Assembly: GCA_041628615.1 (NCBI GenBank)
Contig: JBFKOW010000036.1
Coordinates: 1-22,567 of the forward strand
Source of the DNA: JAMWZF01 sp041628615
GTDB lineage: Bacteria; Pseudomonadota; Alphaproteobacteria; Rhodobacterales; Rhodobacteraceae
Reading direction: 5' to 3'
Length of the DNA: 22,567 bases
Part shown: in pieces, positions 7,089-19,272 of the stretch
Layout of the letters: every line of letters begins with the position of its first letter
Position numbering within the stretch: the first letter of the stretch is position 1
The notes under the pieces: model-generated
What the model was told of the DNA's origin: nothing
The model's database searches: none
Seen by the model: the letters and a program-made list of their open reading frames with translations, nothing else
Position numbers and translations under genes: made by a program

Positions 7089-7763
7089 TCAGCGCCGACG
7101 GCGCGGCCGCACATGGGCCCAGAGCCGGGCCGCGGCGGGCTTCAGCCCGCGCTTGCGCTGCCCCCGGCTGCGCCCGGTATCGCCCCAGCCCGCCGGATCG
7201 AGCCCCATCTCGGGCAACGCCGCGATCAGGTCGGCGATGGCGTCCCGGTCGAGGTCGAACTCGTGGATCCGGCCCGGATAGCGCGGCGCCGCGGCGCGGA
7301 CCGCGGCGTGCTGCGCGTCCCAGTCGGCGCGCCAGCGGTCGGCCAGCGCGGCCTCGTCGGCGAGCTTCAGCGCCTGCATCGCCCGGCGGGCGAACTCGCC
7401 GTGGCCGTGGTTGAACCGCGACCGGATCCAGTCCTCGCGGTCGCGGGTGTTCAGCACCACGATGGCCTCCGGGTAGGCGTCGAGCACCTTGCGGAAATGG
7501 CGGTTGCCCTCGCTGTAGATCGTCGGGGTGACATGGATCAGGTCGGCGTAGAGGGCGAAGTCCTCGAACCCCTCGAAGGGCCGGCGGCGGACGGCGACGT
7601 TCTCGTCCACCAGCCGCCCGGCCAGCGCCGTGGGCCGGAACCGGCGGCGCAGCTTGTGATGCATCGCCGGCAGGCCCGCCGCCTCGAACAGTTCGGCGAA
7701 GGACCGGGTGGCGCACTTGTTGAACCCGGCGAGAAAGACCTTGGGCGGCGGGGTGTCGGCCAT
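7089..7763 (-). CDS. Sulfotransferase family protein
   Basis: A 224-residue cytoplasmic protein with the two PAPS-binding signatures of sulfotransferases: a 5'-phosphosulfate loop GFNKCATRSF (13-22, the Lys16 and Thr19/Ser21 positions being key) and a 3'-phosphate segment LNTRDREDWIRSRFNH (104-119, with Arg107 and Ser115). It would transfer sulfate from PAPS to an unknown hydroxyl or amine acceptor. The acceptor cannot be read from sequence. The basic C-terminus (RSRGQRKRG... and RPRRRR) is unusual and might bind a nucleic acid or membrane. Its ATG (7761-7763) shares one base with the dnaE stop codon (TGATG), so translation is very likely coupled to dnaE. The open frame continuing upstream inside dnaE is only a shadow. 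Confidence 0.82.
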   Translation of the reverse strand: MADTPPPKVFLAGFNKCATRSFAELFEAAGLPAMHHKLRRRFRPTALAGRLVDENVAVRRRPFEGFEDFALYADLIHVTPTIYSEGNRHFRKVLDAYPEAIVVLNTRDREDWIRSRFNHGHGEFARRAMQALKLADEAALADRWRADWDAQHAAVRAAAPRYPGRIHEFDLDRDAIADLIAALPEMGLDPAGWGDTGRSRGQRKRGLKPAAARLWAHVRPRRRR

Positions 7764-10700
7764 CAGATGTCCAGCACCTCGACCACGCCGGGCAGCGACC
7801 GCAGCGCGGCCCGGATCTGGGGATTGACCGGCCACTCCTCGTCCACCGGCAGGTCGACCTCGCCAAGCTCGGGATCGTCGATGGTGAAGGTGATCGGCCC
7901 GCGGGCGCCCTTCACCTTGTCCGCGCGGGCGCGTTCCAGAACGGCGTGAATCGGGGCCAGCGCCGACGCGTCGTCGATGAACACCTGCAGCGCCACCGCC
8001 CCGGCGCGGGCCGCGACCTCGTCGATCGGCTCGACGCCGCGGCAGAGCAGCTTGAGCTGGTCGGCCTCCATCGTCGCCTCGGCGGTGATCACCACCTTGG
8101 ACCCGGTTTCGAGATGGTCGCGCGCCGCTTCCAGCGCTTCGGAGAACACCGTGATCTCGTATTCGCCGTTCTCCTCGTCGGTGAGCTGGACGAAGGCGTA
8201 GCGATTGCCACGGGCGGACTTGCGCTCCATCCGGCCTTCGACGTAGCCGGCGATCCGGACCACCGCCGCGCCGCGCATCGCCTCGTGCTCGACCTGGGCC
8301 AGGGTCTTGATCCCGCCGCGGCGCAGGTAGCTGGCGTAGTCCTCCAGCGGGTGGCCGGACAGGAAGAAGCCGATCCCCTTCGATTCCTCGATCAGCCGCT
8401 CCGCCGGCAGCCAGTCGTCGACCGGCGACATCCGCGGCTCGGGCAGGTCCGCCCCGGCCTCGCCGAACAGCGACACCTGCGCCGATCCGCGCTGTTCGTG
8501 GATCGCCGCCGAGTAGCCGATGAGCTGGTCGAGGCTGTCGAACACCCGGCGCCGGTTGGCGTCGAGCTGGTCGAAGGCCCCGGCGCGGGCCAGCATCTCG
8601 AGCGGGCGCTTGCCGATCCGCTTCAGGTCGACCCGGCGGGCGAGGTCGAAGAGGGTGGCGAAGGGCCGCTCGGCCCCGCCCTCGCGGCGCGCCTCCACGA
8701 TCAGCTTCATCGCCTCGACGCCGACGTTCTTGAGCGCGCCGAGGGCATAGACCAGCGCCCCGTCGCGCACGGTGAAGGTCGCCTCGGAGCGGTTCACGCA
8801 GGGCGGCACGAACGGCAGACCGAGGCCCTTCTTCACCTCCTGGAAATAGACCCGCAGCTTCTCGGTCTGGTGCAGGTCGCAGTTCATCACCCCGGCCATG
8901 AACTCGACCGGGTGGTTCGCCTTGAGCCAGGCGGTCTGGTAGCTGACCACCGCGTAGGCGGCGGCGTGGGACTTGTTGAAGCCGTAGTTGGCGAACTTCT
9001 CGAGAAGGTCCCAGACCTCCTGCGCCTTCTTCTTGTCGACCCCCTTCTCGGCCGCCCCTGACAGGAACTTGGGCCGCTCGGCGTCCATCGCCTCCTTGAT
9101 CTTCTTGCCCATCGCCCGGCGCAGCAGGTCGGCGCCGCCGAGGCTGTAGCCCGCCATCTCCTGGGCGATCTGCATCACCTGTTCCTGGTAGACGATGATG
9201 CCCTGGGTCTCGTCGAGGATGTGGTCGATCAGCGGGTGCAACGTGTCGCGGTCGCTGATCCCGTTCTTGACCTCGCAATACTTGGGGATGTTCTCCATCG
9301 GGCCGGGCCGGTAGAGCGCCACCAGCGCCACGATGTCCTCGATGCAGGTGGGTTTCATCCGCCGCAGCGCGTCCATCATCCCCGAGCTTTCCACCTGGAA
9401 CACCGCCACCGTCTTCGCGGCGGCGTAGAGCCGGTAGCTGGCCTCGTCGTCCAGCGGGATGGCGTTGATGTCGTTCTCGGTTCCCGGCGCGGGATCGTAG
9501 AGCCAGGTGCCGTCGGCGGCCTCGTGCAGGTTGCGCCCCGAGGCGCGGATCAGGTCCACCGCGTTCTGGATCACGGTCAGGGTCTTGAGCCCGAGGAAGT
9601 CGAACTTCACCAGCCCCGCCTGTTCGACCCATTTCATGTTGAACTGGGTCGCCGGCATGTCGGACCGGGGATCGCGGTAGAGCGGCACCAGCCGGTCCAG
9701 CGGCCGGTCCCCGATCACCACCCCGGCGGCGTGGGTCGAGGCGTTGCGCAACAGACCTTCGACCTGCTGGCCGTAGCTCAGCAGCCGCTCCACCACCGGC
9801 TCGGCCTTTGCCGCCTCGCGCAGCCGGGGCTCGTCGGCCAGCGCCTTCTCGATGCTGACCGGCTTCACCCCCTCGACCGGGATCATCTTGGAGAGCCGGT
9901 CGACCTGCATGTAGGGCATCTGCAGCACCCGGCCCACGTCGCGCACCGCGGCCTTCGACAGCAGCGCGCCGAAGGTGATGATCTGGCCCACCCGGTCGCG
10001 GCCGTATTTCTCCTGCACGTAGCGGATCACCTCCTCGCGGCGGTCCATGCAGAAGTCGATGTCGAAGTCCGGCATCGAGACCCGCTCGGGGTTCAGGAAC
10101 CGCTCGAACAGGAGCTGGTAGCGCAGCGGGTCGAGGTCGGTGATGGTCAGCGCGTAGGCCACGAGGCTGCCCGCCCCCGAGCCCCGTCCGGGGCCGACCG
10201 GGATGTCGTGGTCCTTCGCCCACTTGATGAAGTCCGCGACGATCAGGAAGTAGCCCGGAAAGCCCATCCGCTCGATGATGCCCAACTCGAAGTCGAGCCG
10301 CGCCTCGTAGTCGGCGACCGGCGCGGCGTGGGGGATCACCGCCAGCCGGGCGGCCAGCCCCTCCTTCGCCTGCCGGCGCAGTTCCTCCACCTCGTCATCG
10401 GCGAATCGCGGCAGGATCGGGTCGCGGGTGCGGGCGCGGAAGGCGCAGCGGCGGGCGATCTCGACGGTGTTCTCCAGTGCCTCCGGCAGGTCCGCGAACA
10501 GCGCCGCCATCTCCTCGGGCGACTTCAGGTAGTGCTGCGGGGTCAGCCGGCGGCGGGGTTCGTTCTGGTCGACATAGGCGCCCTCGGCGATGCAGATCAG
10601 CGCGTCGTGGGCCTCGTACATCTCGGCCTTGGGGAAGTAAGCGTCGTTGGTGGCCACCAGCGGCAGGTCCATCCGGTAGGCGATCTCGACATGCGCGCGC

Positions 10701-11275
10701 TCGGTGGCCGCCTCGGCCTCGGGCAGGCCATCCTCGCCCGGATGGCGTTGCAATTCGACATAGAGCCGGCCGGGGAAGGCCGCCGCAAGCCTGCCGACGA
10801 GCGCCTCGGCCGCGGCGCGCTGGCCGCCGCGCAGCAGCCGGCCCACCGGCCCGTCCGGCCCGCCGGTGAGGCAGATCACCCCTTCGGCATGGGCGCACAA
10901 TTCGTCCAGCGTGACTTGCGGCAGGTCGCGTTCGGGGCCGAGGTAGAGGCAGGTGTTGAGCCGCATCAGCGCCTCGTAGCCCGCCTCGGACTGGGCCAGC
11001 AGGACCACCGGTGCGGGGGCCGGCGGGCGCTTGCCGGGTTCCGCCGGCAGGTAGGCCAGATCGACCTGGCAACCGATGATCGGCTGCACCCCGGCCTTCG
11101 CCGCCGCCTCGGAAAATTCCAGCGCCGCGAACATGTTGTTGGTGTCGGTGACGGCAAGCGCCGGCATCCCCATCGCCGCCGCGAGCCCCGGCAGACCCTT
11201 CAGCCGAAGCGCCCCTTCGAGCAGGGAATACTCGGTGTGAGTGCGCAGGTGGATGAATCGGGGAGAGCCGGGCAT
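7763..11275 (-). CDS. dnaE: DNA polymerase III alpha subunit
   Basis: The replicative polymerase, 1170 residues (E. coli 1160). An N-terminal PHP domain (FIHLRTHTEYSLLEG from residue 7, then VTDTNNMFAALEF from 42) is followed by the palm with catalytic aspartates Asp403 and Asp405 in MPDFDIDF (401-408), just after a fingers/palm segment containing GPGRGSGAGSLVAYAL. The internal clamp-binding motif QVSLF is at 933-937 and an OB fold (VVRIAGYVEGRMERKS onward) begins near 1004. The PHP metal site is degenerate: positions that are His, Asp and His in active PHP polymerases read Arg11, Glu20 and Thr45, as in E. coli, so proofreading probably relies on a separate DnaQ. The start at 11275 gives the standard N-terminus, with only a weak ribosome binding site. 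The sulfotransferase gene overlaps its stop. Confidence 0.98.
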   Translation of the reverse strand: MPGSPRFIHLRTHTEYSLLEGALRLKGLPGLAAAMGMPALAVTDTNNMFAALEFSEAAAKAGVQPIIGCQVDLAYLPAEPGKRPPAPAPVVLLAQSEAGYEALMRLNTCLYLGPERDLPQVTLDELCAHAEGVICLTGGPDGPVGRLLRGGQRAAAEALVGRLAAAFPGRLYVELQRHPGEDGLPEAEAATERAHVEIAYRMDLPLVATNDAYFPKAEMYEAHDALICIAEGAYVDQNEPRRRLTPQHYLKSPEEMAALFADLPEALENTVEIARRCAFRARTRDPILPRFADDEVEELRRQAKEGLAARLAVIPHAAPVADYEARLDFELGIIERMGFPGYFLIVADFIKWAKDHDIPVGPGRGSGAGSLVAYALTITDLDPLRYQLLFERFLNPERVSMPDFDIDFCMDRREEVIRYVQEKYGRDRVGQIITFGALLSKAAVRDVGRVLQMPYMQVDRLSKMIPVEGVKPVSIEKALADEPRLREAAKAEPVVERLLSYGQQVEGLLRNASTHAAGVVIGDRPLDRLVPLYRDPRSDMPATQFNMKWVEQAGLVKFDFLGLKTLTVIQNAVDLIRASGRNLHEAADGTWLYDPAPGTENDINAIPLDDEASYRLYAAAKTVAVFQVESSGMMDALRRMKPTCIEDIVALVALYRPGPMENIPKYCEVKNGISDRDTLHPLIDHILDETQGIIVYQEQVMQIAQEMAGYSLGGADLLRRAMGKKIKEAMDAERPKFLSGAAEKGVDKKKAQEVWDLLEKFANYGFNKSHAAAYAVVSYQTAWLKANHPVEFMAGVMNCDLHQTEKLRVYFQEVKKGLGLPFVPPCVNRSEATFTVRDGALVYALGALKNVGVEAMKLIVEARREGGAERPFATLFDLARRVDLKRIGKRPLEMLARAGAFDQLDANRRRVFDSLDQLIGYSAAIHEQRGSAQVSLFGEAGADLPEPRMSPVDDWLPAERLIEESKGIGFFLSGHPLEDYASYLRRGGIKTLAQVEHEAMRGAAVVRIAGYVEGRMERKSARGNRYAFVQLTDEENGEYEITVFSEALEAARDHLETGSKVVITAEATMEADQLKLLCRGVEPIDEVAARAGAVALQVFIDDASALAPIHAVLERARADKVKGARGPITFTIDDPELGEVDLPVDEEWPVNPQIRAALRSLPGVVEVLDI

Positions 11276-11293
11276 GGTCCGAGTCTAGACCGA

Positions 11294-11310
11294 GGCGGCC
11301 GCGGGCCGCC
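11294..11310. repeat. Perfect inverted repeat between dnaE and the AHSA1-domain gene
   Basis: GGCGGCC (11294-11300) and GGCCGCC (11304-11310) form a 7-bp perfect stem with a three-base loop, 18 bases upstream of the dnaE start. It could be a hairpin in the dnaE leader or a protein-binding site. There is no U-run on either side, so it is not an intrinsic terminator. In DNA of this GC content such a dyad can arise by chance. Confidence 0.5.
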
Positions 11311-11410
11311 AGAGGGGCCGTCCGCCCGCGCTGCCGGAATCCGCGCTTTGGGAGTGGAGGGCGGTGCGGCGCGGGACTAGCATGACGCAGCCAATGCAAA
11401 GGACCCCACC

Positions 11411-11890
11411 ATGCCCGACCTCTCGCTCGAACTGACCCGCAGCTTCGCCGCCGCCCCCTCACAGGTCTGGCGCTGCCTGACCGAGCCCGAGCTGCTGAAG
11501 CAATGGTTCGCGCCGAAGCCGGTGACGGTCACCGAGATCGAACTGGACCTGCGCCCGGGCGGGCGGTTCCGGACCGTGATGAATATCCCCGACATGGGCG
11601 AGATGGACACCGGCACCGGCTGCGTCCTGCTGGTGGAGCCCGAGCGTCGGCTGGTCTGGACCTCCGCCCTCGGCCCGGGGTTCCGGCCCAATGCGCTCGC
11701 CGACGACCCGGCGTCGTTCTTCATGACCGCCGAGATGCTGCTGGCACCGACCCCGGGCGGCGGCACGGACTACACCGCCCGGGCGCTTCACGCCGACGCG
11801 GCGGCGGTCAAGGCCCACGAGGCGATGGGGTTCCACGAGGGCTGGGGCGCGGCGGCGGACCAGCTGGGCGACCTCGCATCCAGCCTCTGA
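11411..11890 (+). CDS. SRPBCC/AHSA1-domain protein
   Basis: A 159-residue protein of the START-like SRPBCC superfamily, AHSA1 (activator of Hsp90 ATPase homologue) branch. The opening LELTRSFAAAPSQVWRCLTEPELLKQWFAP (5-34) is diagnostic: a strand, then a helix with the VW...LTEPE...W pattern. LRPGGRFRTVM and the closing helix with MGFHEGWGAAADQLGDL complete the helix-grip fold, which encloses a hydrophobic pocket. Bacterial members bind small hydrophobic ligands or are uncharacterised; no catalytic function can be read. The start is supported by AAAGGA seven bases upstream of the ATG. It stands alone, divergent from dnaE and 124 bases before xdhA in the same direction. Confidence 0.9.
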   Translation: MPDLSLELTRSFAAAPSQVWRCLTEPELLKQWFAPKPVTVTEIELDLRPGGRFRTVMNIPDMGEMDTGTGCVLLVEPERRLVWTSALGPGFRPNALADDPASFFMTAEMLLAPTPGGGTDYTARALHADAAAVKAHEAMGFHEGWGAAADQLGDLASSL

Positions 11891-11893
11891 GGC

Positions 11894-11922
11894 TTGCCAA
11901 ACCCCGTCCCGCCCGCTTTCAT
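11894..11922 (+). promoter_or_regulatory. Candidate promoter for the xdh/ABC transporter operon
   Basis: TTGCCA (11894-11899, five of six matches to the -35 consensus) and TTTCAT (11917-11922, four of six to the -10) are separated by exactly 17 bases. Transcription would start near 11929, leaving a leader of about 85 bases before the xdhA ATG at 12015. The leader contains a weak CCCCC/GGGGG pairing but no riboswitch that I recognise. Prediction from sequence only. Confidence 0.35.
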
Positions 11923-12014
11923 GGAGAAGTCGGAGACAGCCGCCCCCCTCTACGCCGCATCGACGGGGGACTGGCAGACGCAACCGGACGGGTAAGGCGG
12001 CGGGCACATACCGC

Positions 12015-13378
12015 ATGGCGATCAGGTTTCTTCTGAACGGAGAGACTGTGGAGTGGACCGGGCCGCCGACCCGCACTCTGCTGGACTGGCTGCGCGAGGA
12101 GCGCGGCCTCACCGGGACCAAGGAGGGCTGCAACGAGGGCGACTGCGGCGCCTGCACGGTGATGGTGACCGACGAGGACGGGGCGCGGGCGCTGAATGCC
12201 TGCATCCTGTTCCTGCCGCAGCTTCACGGCAAGGCGGTGCGCACGGTGGAGGGGCTGGCCGGGCCGGGCGGGGAACCGCACCCGGTGCAGGACGCAATGG
12301 TCGCCGCGCACGGGTCGCAATGCGGCTTCTGCACACCGGGCTTCGTGGTCTCGATGGCCTGCGCCCATCTGAACGGCCGCACCGACCATGACGACGTGCT
12401 GGCCGGGAACCTGTGCCGCTGCACCGGTTATGCGCCGATCGTCCGCGCGGCGCAGGCCGCCGAGGCCGCCCCGGTGCCCGACTGGGTCCGCGACATGCCG
12501 CCCGGCGGGGCGCCCCTTGGGGATGGCGACGGCTTCGCCCCCGAGACCGCCGACGCGCTGGCCGACTGGTATCTCGACAACCCCGACGCGACCCTCGTGG
12601 CCGGGGCGACCGATGTCGGGCTCTGGGTCACCAAGTCCCTGCGGGACCTGCCGAAGATCGCCTTCCTCGGGCGCTGCGCCGACCTGCGCGGCGTCACCGA
12701 AACCGGCGCGGAGATCCGGATCGGGGCGATGACGACGATGACCGAGGTGTTGACGGCGCTCCGCCCGCATCACCCGTCCTACGCCGAACTGGTCCGCCGC
12801 TATGGCTCGGACCAGGTGCGCAACGCGGCGACCATCGGCGGCAACATCGCCAACGGCTCGCCGATCGGGGACAACCCGCCCGCCCTGATCGCGCTGGGCG
12901 CGACGCTGCACCTGCGGCGCGGCGGCGAGCGGCGGGCGCTGCCGATCGAGGACTTCTTCCTCGACTACGGCAGGCAGGACCGGCGCCCGGGCGAGTTCGT
13001 CGAGGCGGTCAGCCTGCCGAAATCGGCGCCGCACCTGCGCTGCTACAAGCTGTCGAAGCGGTTCGACCAGGACATTTCCGCGGTCTGCGGCTGTTTCAAC
13101 GTCACCGTGGCGGATGGCACGGTGAGCGCCGCGCGGATCGCCTTCGGCGGCATGGCCGGGGTGCCGAAACGGGCGGCGGCGGCCGAGGCGGCGCTGGTCG
13201 GGCGGCCCTGGACCGAGGCGACGGTCGCGGCGGCGGCCGAGGCGATGGCCGGCGACTTCACCCCGATGAGCGACATGCGCGCCAGTGCCGGCTACCGGAT
13301 GGCGGCGGCGCAGGGGATGTTCCGACGGTATTTCCACGACCGCGCCGGGCACCCGGTCAGCGTGCTGGAGGTGACGCC

Positions 13379-13382
<4 letters not shown>
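12015..13382 (+). CDS. xdhA: Xanthine dehydrogenase small subunit (2Fe-2S and FAD)
   Basis: Carries electrons from the molybdenum subunit to NAD in the oxidation of hypoxanthine and xanthine to urate. The 455-residue protein holds a plant-type ferredoxin domain with cluster ligands Cys39, Cys44, Cys47 and Cys63 (GCNEGDCGAC...NAC), a second 2Fe-2S domain with Cys103, Cys106, Cys134 and Cys136 (QCGFC...NLCRC), and a FAD domain with VAGATDVG (195-202) and the ATIGGNIANGSPIGD stretch (272-286). Length is close to the R. capsulatus XdhA (about 462). The ATG at 12015 gives the typical MAIRFLLNGE start but lacks a strong ribosome binding site. Its stop overlaps xdhB (ATGA). It heads a seven-gene unit with a purine-type ABC importer. 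Confidence 0.96.
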
Positions 13383-15784
<2,402 letters not shown>

Positions 15785-15788
15785 GCCG

Positions 15789-16540
15789 ATGACGGACTGG
15801 ATCCGGGTCACCGTGACCGGCACCCGCGGATCCGTCCCGCGCGAGGCGGGGGCGGCGATGCGGGTCTGGGCCGACCGCATCGAGGGCACCATCGGCGGCG
15901 GCGCGCTGGAATGGGAGGCGATGCGGATCGCCCGCGAGATGCTGGCCGCCGGGCGCGGAAGCGCGGAGCGGTCGATCCCGCTCGGCCCCGATCTTGGCCA
16001 GTGCTGCGGCGGCGCGGTGCGGCTCCGCTTCGACCGGGCGGCGCCCGAGCCGCCCGCCGGAGCGCCGCTGTGGATCTGGGGCGCGGGGCACGTCGGCCGG
16101 GCGCTGGTGCACACGCTGGCGCCGCTGCCGGACCTGGCCATCACCTGGATCGATGTCGCGGGCGACCGGTTTCCCGACCCGGTGCCCGGCGGGTTGACCC
16201 GGATCGTGGCCGCCGAGCCGACCCGGCTCGTGCCCCGCGCGCCGGCCGGGGGCCGGCACCTGATCCTGACCTACAGCCACGATCTCGACCTCGACCTGTG
16301 CCACGCGCTGCTGCGCCACGGTTTCGCCGCCTGCGGGCTGATCGGGTCGGCGACGAAATGGGCCCGGTTCCGCGCGCGGTTGCGGCAGCTGGGCCATCCG
16401 GACGCCGAAATCGGGCGCATCGCCTGCCCGATCGGGGACCCGTCCCTTGGAAAGCACCCGCAGGCCATTGCCGTAGGCGTCGCGGCGGGTCTACTCTCGG
16501 CCCTCAGAACGACGACGACAGAACAGGACGACCCAAGCGC

Positions 16541-16544
<4 letters not shown>
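15789..16544 (+). CDS. xdhC: Xanthine dehydrogenase accessory protein XdhC
   Basis: XdhC binds the molybdenum cofactor, supports its sulfuration and delivers it to XdhB; it is not part of the mature enzyme. The 251-residue product shows the N-terminal XdhC/CoxI domain with GTRGSVPREAGAAMRVW (11-27), GTIGGGALEWEA (33-44) and the conserved QCCGG (71-75). The C-terminal Rossmann-like domain opens with WIWGAGHVGRALV (95-107), and IACPIGD lies near the end. Family members usually have about 15-25 more N-terminal residues, so this start is short, but only four bases separate the ATG from the xdhB stop. Its own stop overlaps the ATPase gene (ATGA at 16541-16544). Its presence shows that the operon makes a complete, matured enzyme. 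Confidence 0.93.
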
Positions 16545-18067
<1,523 letters not shown>

Positions 18068-18080
18068 GCCCCGGAATCCC

Positions 18081-18120
18081 GCGTCGGCATCGCGTCGGCA
18101 TCGCGTCGGTATCGCGTCGG
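18081..18120. repeat. 11-bp tandem repeat between transporter genes
   Basis: The unit GCGTCGGCATC occurs at 18081-18091 and 18092-18102, once with a C-to-T change (GCGTCGGTATC) at 18103-18113, and partially (GCGTCGG) at 18114-18120, about 3.6 copies. It fills most of the 75-base gap between the ATPase stop and the first permease start. The period is close to one helical turn. It is noncoding as annotated, and since 11 is not a multiple of 3 it shifts frame with each copy. Replication slippage is the likely origin. Confidence 0.9.
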
Positions 18121-18142
18121 CGGATGGTGCGGAGGCGGGCCG

Positions 18143-19228
18143 ATGATCGCGCTCGAAAGGCGTCCGCAGCCCTCTCAGGCGTGGTCGGCGGCGGCGCCGC
18201 TGGTGGCCGTGCTGCTGACCATGATCGCCGGCGGGCTGCTGTTCGCGGCGCTCGGCAAGGACCCGGTCGAAGCGATCAAGACGATCTTCTGGGACCCGCT
18301 GTTCGGCCGCACCGCCGGCTTCTCGCGGCCGCAACTGCTCGTCAAGGCGGGGCCGCTGATCCTCATTGCGGTGGGACTGGCGATGGGGTTCCGCGCCGGG
18401 ATCTGGAACATCGGCGCCGAGGGGCAATACATCGTCGGCGCGCTTTGCGGCGCGGCGGTGGGGCTGGCCTTCTACCCGATGGAGGCGCGCTGGCTGATCT
18501 TCCCGCTGATGGTGCTGGGCGGCGCGGCGGGCGGGCTGCTCTGGGCGATGATCCCGGGGCTGCTCAAGGTCCGGTTCGGCACCAACGAGATCCTGGTCTC
18601 GCTGATGCTGGTCTACGTCGCCGAGCAATTGCTGGCCTCGATGGCGCTGGGCGCGCTGCGCAACCCCGAGGGCATGGGCTTTCCGGGCAGCCGCAACCTC
18701 GCCCAGTATGCCAGCGCGACAAGCTGGATCGACCGCAGCAGCGGGATGCACTGGGGCGTCGTCGCCGCCTTCGTCGCGGTGATCGTCGGCTACGTCATCC
18801 TGTCGCAGCACCTGCTCGGCTTCCGCATCCGGCTCACCGGGGAGAGCCCGCGCGCGGCGCGGTTCTCCGGCGTCAACCCGGCGCGGCTGGTGCTGATCTG
18901 CCTCGGCTTCTCGGGCGCGCTGGCGGGGCTCGCCGGGCTGTTCGAGGTCACCGGCCCGTCGGGACAGATCTCGATCGACTTCAACGCCGGATACGGCTTC
19001 ACCGCGATCATCGTCGCCTTCCTCGGGCGGCTGCATCCGGTGGGCATCCTGTTCGCCGGACTGCTGATGGCGCTGACCTACGTCGGCGGCGAGATCGCCC
19101 AGCTCACCCTCGGCCTGCCCGGCGCGGCGATCCAGCTGTTCCAGGGGATGCTGCTGTTCTTCCTGCTGGCGGTGGACGTGCTGACCCATTTCCGGGTCCG
19201 GTTCGGCCGCCGGGAGGTGAAGCCATGA
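18143..19228 (+). CDS. ABC transporter permease 1, nucleoside/nucleobase (YufP-like)
   Basis: A 361-residue inner-membrane protein of the branched-chain amino acid/ribose-type permease superfamily, YufP/NupP branch. There are about eight to ten hydrophobic segments, beginning with AAPLVAVLLTMIAGGLLFAAL (about 16-36). Family marks include MGFRAGIWNIGAEGQYIVGAL, the cytoplasmic coupling loop FGTNEILVSLML, RLTGESPRAARFSGVN and GYGFTAIIVAFLGRLHP. It pairs with the second permease to form the channel. The ATG at 18143 has GGAGG seven bases upstream. The frame is open back to the ATPase stop at 18065-18067 without another start codon, so one TGA separates the two proteins in the same frame. Its stop overlaps a short ATG-initiated frame described separately. 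Confidence 0.92.
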   Translation: MIALERRPQPSQAWSAAAPLVAVLLTMIAGGLLFAALGKDPVEAIKTIFWDPLFGRTAGFSRPQLLVKAGPLILIAVGLAMGFRAGIWNIGAEGQYIVGALCGAAVGLAFYPMEARWLIFPLMVLGGAAGGLLWAMIPGLLKVRFGTNEILVSLMLVYVAEQLLASMALGALRNPEGMGFPGSRNLAQYASATSWIDRSSGMHWGVVAAFVAVIVGYVILSQHLLGFRIRLTGESPRAARFSGVNPARLVLICLGFSGALAGLAGLFEVTGPSGQISIDFNAGYGFTAIIVAFLGRLHPVGILFAGLLMALTYVGGEIAQLTLGLPGAAIQLFQGMLLFFLLAVDVLTHFRVRFGRREVKP

Positions 19229-19272
19229 ACGGCCCGGCGCGCGGCCGGCGAAAGGGACCGGCATGGACCTGA
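19225..19272 (+). CDS. Possible 15-codon linking reading frame
   Basis: An ATG at 19225 overlaps the stop of permease 1 (ATGA) and opens a frame of fifteen codons (MNGPARGRRKGPAWT) that ends at 19272, eight bases inside the permease 2 gene. The arrangement could carry terminating ribosomes from permease 1 to the permease 2 start at 19263. The peptide is basic and shows no recognisable feature. It may equally be a chance frame in GC-rich DNA, and permease 2 has its own AAAGGGA site. Confidence 0.15.
   Translation: MNGPARGRRKGPAWT

Noticed and set aside
7089..10223. Sulfotransferase fused to a long upstream domain
   Set aside because: The upstream 820 residues are dnaE in another frame; the ATG at 7763 gives a complete sulfotransferase beginning just before the PAPS loop.
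9221..11380. A 719-codon plus-strand frame opposite dnaE
   Set aside because: It lies antisense to an unmistakable dnaE, has the Arg/Gly/His/Val-rich composition of a GC-rich shadow frame, and matches no family I know.
11891..12014. A purine or molybdenum-cofactor riboswitch upstream of xdhA
   Set aside because: The context would suit one, but I could not find the conserved core or stems of any riboswitch I know; only a weak CCCCC/GGGGG pairing is present. A covariance-model search of this region would decide.
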